From NCBI GenBank assembly GCA_027311205.1, contig DAICZI010000046.1, positions 1-9,363 on the forward strand: a DNA stretch of 9,363 nucleotides. Direction: 5' to 3'. The notes under the pieces were generated by a model, which saw only the letters and a list, made by a program, of their open reading frames with translations, was not told the origin of the DNA and made no database searches. This document shows positions 6,431 through 9,363 of this stretch, piece after piece (the stretch's first letter is position 1; the number at the start of each line of letters is the position of its first letter). Origin of the DNA: Beijerinckiaceae bacterium (GTDB lineage Bacteria > Pseudomonadota > Alphaproteobacteria > Rhizobiales > Beijerinckiaceae). The position numbers were made by a program, and so were the translations under genes.

Positions 6431-7972
6431 TTGGGGCCTTTTTCCGCCATCGGCCATCTGGCCCGCCTGATACGCGCAGGGTTTGTGCTCACCCGCGAGG
6501 GCGCGTTTGCCGGACTTGATCCCGCGCAGTTCCCCACGACCTTGCGCCTGTCCTTGCGGCTATCGCGGCTCATCACCCGCAAGGGTGCAGCCAACCATCC
6601 AGACCGCCTGGCGCGCGCCTTTGCGCGACTGGGGCCGTCCTATGTCAAGCTCGGCCAGTTCCTCGCCACAAGGCCGGATGTCGTGGGCCCGCACATGGTT
6701 GCCGAACTGGAGCGCCTGCAAGACCGCATGGCACCCTTTGGCCGCGCCGCCGCCATCACCATCATCGAGAGCGCCTTCGAGAAAAAGCTGCACGAGCTTT
6801 TCGCCGAGTTCAGCGAACCGGTCGCCGCCGCTTCCATCGCGCAGGTGCATCGCGCCCGTTTGCTGCCTGAGGTCGGCGGCCATGAGGTTGCCGTCAAGGT
6901 CGTGCGGCCCGGCGTGCAGCGCCGCTTCCGCCGCGATCTCTCCGACATGTATTTTGCCGCGCGCCTCGCCGAGCGCTATCTGCCCGATGCGGCCCGGCTC
7001 AAACCCGTGCAAGTGGTGGACACCCTCGCCCGTTCGGTCACCATCGAACTCGATCTGCGGCTGGAAGCGGCAGCGGCGTCGGAACTGGCGGAGAACTGCC
7101 AGCACGATGCTGATTTCGTCGTCCCCAAAGTTGAATGGGATCTCACCGCCCGCGACGTCATGACCATGCAATGGATCGAGGGCACGCCGCTATCGGATCT
7201 GGAAGCGCTGCAACGCACCGGCTTCGATCTGCCTGCCCTCGGGCGCACCGTCATCCAGACCTTTCTGCGCCAGGCCATGCGCGATGGTTTTTTTCATGCT
7301 GACATGCACCAGGGCAACCTGTTCGTCGATGCCGGGGGTCGTCTGGTCGCAGTCGATTTTGGCATTATGGGGCGGCTGGGCGCCAAGGAACGGCGTTTCC
7401 TCGCCGAAATCCTGTTTGGCTTCATCACCCGCGATTACAAGCGCGTGGCGCAGGTGCATTTTGACGCCGGCTATGTGCCACGCATTCACAGCGTCGATGA
7501 TTTTGCCCAGGCCATTCGCGCCATTGGCGAGCCGATCCACGCCCGCACGGCCGACCAGATTTCCATGGCAAAGCTGCTGACACTGCTGTTCGAGGTCACT
7601 GCGCTGTTCGACATGACGACCCGCACCGAATTGGTAATGCTGCAAAAAACCATGGTGGTGGTGGAAGGCGTAGCCCGCCGTCTCGATCCACGCCTCAATA
7701 TGTGGGTGACGTCCGAACCCGTGGTGCGTCAATGGATCGAGGCCAATCTCGGGCCAGTGGGACGCCTCAAACAAGGTGGCGAAAGCCTGGCGGGTGCCTT
7801 GCATCTGCTGCAACGCCTGCCGGATGCCGTCGAAAAACTTGATTTGATTCTGACGCGCTTCAGCGATCAGTCACAGGACGAAATCGGCAAGGCGGAAGCG
7901 AAGGTCGCGCTGTGGAGCCATCGCGCGCTGTGGGTAATTGCAGCGCTTTTGGCTTGGCTGATCCTGCGTTAG
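6431..7972 (+). CDS. ubiB: Ubiquinone biosynthesis protein UbiB (ABC1/ADCK atypical kinase)
   Basis: Membrane-associated atypical kinase-like ATPase required for ubiquinone synthesis, thought to help extract or present membrane-bound intermediates. It has 513 residues from a TTG start. The diagnostic KxGQ motif is VKLGQFLATRPD (72-83). The Ala-rich nucleotide loop is AAASIAQVH (132-140), the ATP lysine is Lys156 in VAVKVVRPG, the catalytic loop is HADMHQGNLF (289-298) and the metal site is DFG (309-311). A C-terminal membrane helix runs about 498-512 (ALWVIAALLAWLIL). Start choice: the frame is open back to an ATG at 6344, but that would overlap ubiE by 83 bp and add 29 non-family residues. 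The TTG at 6431 gives the usual N-terminus, with GGAAG about 10 nt upstream. It follows ubiE by 4 bp and is surely co-transcribed with it. Confidence 0.94.
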   Translation: MGPFSAIGHLARLIRAGFVLTREGAFAGLDPAQFPTTLRLSLRLSRLITRKGAANHPDRLARAFARLGPSYVKLGQFLATRPDVVGPHMVAELERLQDRMAPFGRAAAITIIESAFEKKLHELFAEFSEPVAAASIAQVHRARLLPEVGGHEVAVKVVRPGVQRRFRRDLSDMYFAARLAERYLPDAARLKPVQVVDTLARSVTIELDLRLEAAAASELAENCQHDADFVVPKVEWDLTARDVMTMQWIEGTPLSDLEALQRTGFDLPALGRTVIQTFLRQAMRDGFFHADMHQGNLFVDAGGRLVAVDFGIMGRLGAKERRFLAEILFGFITRDYKRVAQVHFDAGYVPRIHSVDDFAQAIRAIGEPIHARTADQISMAKLLTLLFEVTALFDMTTRTELVMLQKTMVVVEGVARRLDPRLNMWVTSEPVVRQWIEANLGPVGRLKQGGESLAGALHLLQRLPDAVEKLDLILTRFSDQSQDEIGKAEAKVALWSHRALWVIAALLAWLILR

Positions 7973-7991
7973 CAGAACCAACCAAGCCTTC

Positions 7992-8015
7992 CGCAGGTGC
8001 TGGGCTCAACCTGCG
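7992..8015. terminator. Hairpin after ubiB, possible bidirectional terminator
   Basis: CGCAGGT (7992-7998) and ACCTGCG (8009-8015) form a perfect 7-bp stem with a 10-nt loop, 20 bp past the ubiB stop and 20 bp past the stop of the opposing small frame at 8036. The position fits a shared terminator for convergent genes. No T-run follows on the + strand, and on the - strand the downstream sequence is GAAGGCTT, so efficiency is uncertain. Confidence 0.35.
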
Positions 8016-8035
8016 AAACCCTGAAAAGCGAAAAA

Positions 8036-8188
8036 CTACGGCACCATGCCGTGGCGAACCCCTGACATCACCGTCATGCCGGCCTGGCTGAAGGCCAGAA
8101 GCACCACCAAAAAAACCAAAATCAGCGTCGTGGCGCGGAGCCAGTGCGTCGCTTCCACAACCTGCGCACGAACCTTCGGGGCCGACAC
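8036..8188 (-). CDS. Candidate 50-residue membrane or exported peptide
   Basis: A short frame starting at GTG (8186-8188) and ending at TAG (8036-8038). I do not recognise the product. It has a basic N-terminus (SAPKVRAQ), then a strongly hydrophobic stretch ATTLILVFLVVLLAF (about residues 19-33), then SQAGMTVMSGVRHGMVP. This fits one membrane helix, or a signal peptide with a possible cleavage after SQA (34-36). The GTG has no Shine-Dalgarno. The good one, GGGAGG, lies 5 nt before an in-frame ATG (8210-8212) whose frame stops after four codons (M-A-V-R-TAA). So the gene may be read by re-initiation after the mini-frame, or be broken by a nonsense change in a 58-codon gene. Support for reality: hydrophobic pattern, an AT-rich promoter-like block upstream and a hairpin downstream. 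It could still be a chance frame. Confidence 0.4.
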   Translation of the reverse strand: MSAPKVRAQVVEATHWLRATTLILVFLVVLLAFSQAGMTVMSGVRHGMVP

Positions 8189-8197
8189 ATGACGGAT

Positions 8198-8212
8198 TTA
8201 TCTCACGGCCAT
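8198..8212 (-). other. Four-codon mini-frame with strong SD before the small peptide
   Basis: ATG-GCC-GTG-AGA-TAA on the - strand, preceded by GGGAGG with 5-nt spacing, the best ribosome site in this interval. It is in frame with the candidate peptide, whose GTG comes 9 nt after the TAA. It could be a translational leader or mark a premature stop in a longer gene. Confidence 0.35.
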
Positions 8213-8245
8213 GTCGCCCTCCCGTTGTCGTTTTTATGGTTTAAT

Positions 8246-8275
8246 TCTTTAGTCTAAATATAAGACTTTAGTCAA
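8246..8275 (-). promoter_or_regulatory. AT-rich promoter with operator-like repeats
   Basis: An AT-rich block in GC-rich surroundings. TTTAGTCTAAA (8248-8258) is a perfect 5-1-5 palindrome. CTTTAGTC is repeated at 8247-8254 and 8266-8273, 19 bp apart, about two helical turns. AGTCT (8251-8255) also pairs with AGACT (8263-8267). On the - strand TTGACT (8275 to 8270) and TAAAGA (8251 to 8246) form a -35/-10 pair with an 18-bp spacer, placed to transcribe the small peptide frame. The repeats overlap this promoter, so a dimeric repressor (for example MarR-like) is plausible. The regulator is not identified. Confidence 0.4.
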
Positions 8276-8303
8276 GATCGAACGTGCGATTTTACAAGAT
8301 ATT

Positions 8304-8333
8304 TTGCGTGCTGGCGTCGTGCTCTGCTAGACT
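8304..8333 (+). promoter_or_regulatory. Sigma70-like promoter for the epimerase gene
   Basis: TTGCGT (8304-8309) and TAGACT (8328-8333) are separated by 18 bp, with TGC just before the -10, the pattern common in alphaproteobacterial housekeeping promoters. It faces the epimerase gene and would leave a leader of about 80 nt. Confidence 0.45.
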
Positions 8334-8334
8334 C

Positions 8335-8364
8335 GCCCCGCTCGCAATCAAAGCTCGGCGGGGC
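8335..8364 (+). other. GC-rich hairpin at the start of the epimerase leader
   Basis: GCCCCGC (8335-8341) and GCGGGGC (8358-8364) form a perfect 7-bp stem with a 16-nt loop right after the -10 box, at or just past the predicted transcription start. It may stabilise the mRNA 5' end. No T-run follows, so it is not a terminator. The remaining leader (8365-8422) shows only the SD AGGA at 8415-8418. Confidence 0.3.
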
Positions 8365-8422
8365 AAACGGCGGACGCGCTTGTTGTCCAGCCGTTCGGCC
8401 CCTTTCCGGTTGTCAGGACGTC

Positions 8423-8980
8423 ATGCAATTCAAGCCGACACCCCTAAGCGGACTTGTGCTGGTCGAACCCACGCCGCATCGCGACGAGCGCGGGAGCTTC
8501 GCGCGCTTGTTCTGCCCGCGCGAATTTGCTGAAGCTGGCCTTGATTTTGTGCCAAGCCAGATCAATCTCAGCCAGAACCGGCACCGCGGCACCCTGCGCG
8601 GCATGCATTTTCAGGCCGCGCCCTTCGCCGAAGCCAAGCTGGTGCGTTGCACAGCGGGGGCGATTTTCGATGTCGCGCTGGATTTGCGGCCCGATAGCCC
8701 GACCTATCTCAAGTGGCAGGGCTTTGAACTCAGCCGCGACAATGGCCGCGCCCTGCTGGTGCCTGAAGGCTTTGCGCACGGATTTCTGACCCTCGAGCCT
8801 GAATCGGATGTGCTCTATCAGATGAGCCGCCTTTTTGAGCCGGGCCATGATCGCGGCGTGCGTTATGATGACCGTGCCTTCAACATTCAATGGCCGTTCA
8901 GCCCGGCCCATATCAACCCGCGCGATGCCGCATGGCCTGATTATCTTCCCAGAAATTCAGCAACTTCCGCCGCACAATAG
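8423..8980 (+). CDS. rfbC: dTDP-4-dehydrorhamnose 3,5-epimerase family protein
   Basis: A 185-residue cupin epimerase of the RmlC/RfbC family, acting on a nucleotide-linked 4-keto-6-deoxy sugar in the cytoplasm. In E. coli RfbC numbering, which matches well here, it keeps the proton acceptor His62 (LRGMHFQ), Lys72 (EAKLVRC), His119 (VPEGFAHGF), the proton donor Tyr132 (LYQMS), Arg23 (DERGSF) and Arg59. Asp168 may pair with His62. Differences: position 28 is Arg instead of the usual Glu, the QDN block near 47-49 is SQINLS, and position 138, normally a Tyr that stacks on thymine, is Phe. It belongs to the variant subgroup with FARxF and GTLRGMH motifs. Its neighbour is a CDP-glucose 4,6-dehydratase, so the true substrate may be a CDP-sugar. 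The C-terminal tail LPRNSATSAAQ overlaps that gene antisense by 40 bp. SD AGGA lies 4 nt before the ATG. Confidence 0.88.
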   Translation: MQFKPTPLSGLVLVEPTPHRDERGSFARLFCPREFAEAGLDFVPSQINLSQNRHRGTLRGMHFQAAPFAEAKLVRCTAGAIFDVALDLRPDSPTYLKWQGFELSRDNGRALLVPEGFAHGFLTLEPESDVLYQMSRLFEPGHDRGVRYDDRAFNIQWPFSPAHINPRDAAWPDYLPRNSATSAAQ

Positions 8981-9363
8981 GCCCGCATGTCCTGGCCCTG
9001 CGCAAAGGCCGCATACCAGGCGGCGGTGCGGGCGATGGCGGCGGCGCTGTCAAAATGGTCACGCCAGCCAAGGGCCCCCCGCGCCGCGCTGCTATCAAGC
9101 GCGAGAAGTCCTGCCTCATGGGGCTGCGGCCCTTCGGCCTGCTGCCAGCCTGGCCTCGCCCCCAGAGCCCGCTGCATCGCCGCAACGACCTCCGCAACCG
9201 CCAGCGCCGCGCCGGAGGGGCCAAAATTAAGCGCAACCGGCACATCCCGGCGCTGCACCAGCGCTTCGGCATAAAGCAGATAGCCGTTCAGGCCATCCAG
9301 CACGTGCTGCCAGGGCCGGGTCGCGCCGGGATGGCGCAGGGTCAGCGTGGCCCCCGCCTGTTC
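8941..9363 (-). CDS. rfbG: CDP-glucose 4,6-dehydratase, C-terminal part (partial)
   Basis: The last 140 codons of an extended short-chain dehydrogenase; the 5' part, with the NAD Rossmann motif and YxxxK site, lies beyond 9363. The frame is open to the window edge and stops at TAA (8941-8943). RfbG/DdhB-type markers are RPWQHVLDGLNGYLLYAE, then ALNFGPSG, HEAGLLALDSSAARGALGW and AAWYAAFAQGQDMRAYC. The enzyme converts CDP-D-glucose to CDP-4-keto-6-deoxy-D-glucose, the entry to CDP-linked deoxy- and dideoxysugars for O-antigen or other surface polysaccharide. An internal ATG at 9303 is not the start, because conserved residues precede it. It converges on the epimerase gene with a 40-bp overlap of coding 3' ends. 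The cytidylyltransferase (rfbF) often lies upstream of rfbG and would be outside the window. Confidence 0.87.
   Translation of the reverse strand, partial: EQAGATLTLRHPGATRPWQHVLDGLNGYLLYAEALVQRRDVPVALNFGPSGAALAVAEVVAAMQRALGARPGWQQAEGPQPHEAGLLALDSSAARGALGWRDHFDSAAAIARTAAWYAAFAQGQDMRAYCAAEVAEFLGR

Noticed and set aside
8189..8257. A 22-codon + strand frame ending inside the palindrome
   Set aside because: It is too short, has no SD, and overlaps the start region of the better-supported - strand frame.
8284..8532. An 82-codon + strand frame overlapping the epimerase start
   Set aside because: It crosses the predicted promoter and the start of the epimerase in another frame; composition is Arg/Ser-rich and it has no SD or recognisable motif.

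Overview
The window looks like chromosomal DNA from a GC-rich alphaproteobacterium, probably close to the Hyphomicrobiales/Rhizobiales. That placement is inferred from the protein sequences and gene neighbourhoods (fpg divergent from ubiE-ubiB; an OmpR-type regulator and kinase pair of the rhizobial kind; a PAS sensor kinase behind pepN). No rRNA, tRNA, CRISPR array or insertion sequence was seen.

Layout. Positions 1-340 hold the 3' end of pepN (aminopeptidase N, + strand). After an AT-rich 177-bp gap comes a membrane-anchored sensor kinase with two PAS domains (518-2602, +). It runs head-on into a second sensor kinase (2388-3920, -), and the two reading frames overlap antisense by 215 bp. 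The second kinase is translationally coupled by a 14-bp overlap to its OmpR-family response regulator (3907-4590, -). Upstream on the same strand is fpg/mutM, an 8-oxoguanine DNA glycosylase (4717-5568, -). Fpg is divergent from ubiE-ubiB (5674-7972, +), two genes of ubiquinone biosynthesis that are 4 bp apart if ubiB starts at a TTG codon.

From 7973 to 8422 no long gene is present. The interval holds a hairpin after ubiB, a candidate 50-codon membrane or exported peptide gene on the - strand (8036-8188), an AT-rich promoter/operator-like block with repeated AGTC/GACT half-sites (8246-8275), a sigma70-like promoter facing right (8304-8333) and a GC-rich hairpin. The right end is a nucleotide-sugar locus: an RmlC/RfbC-type cupin epimerase (8423-8980, +), convergent with and overlapping by 40 bp the 3' end of a CDP-glucose 4,6-dehydratase (8941-9363, -, cut by the window edge). 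Together they suggest a deoxysugar for surface polysaccharide.

Most of the window is ordinary housekeeping and signalling. The points that stand out are the two kinases that have lost separate 3' ends, the small-peptide gene with its stop-interrupted leader and operator-like repeats, and the RfbC variant with non-standard nucleotide-contact residues beside a CDP-sugar enzyme. No clearly new multi-gene system is evident.
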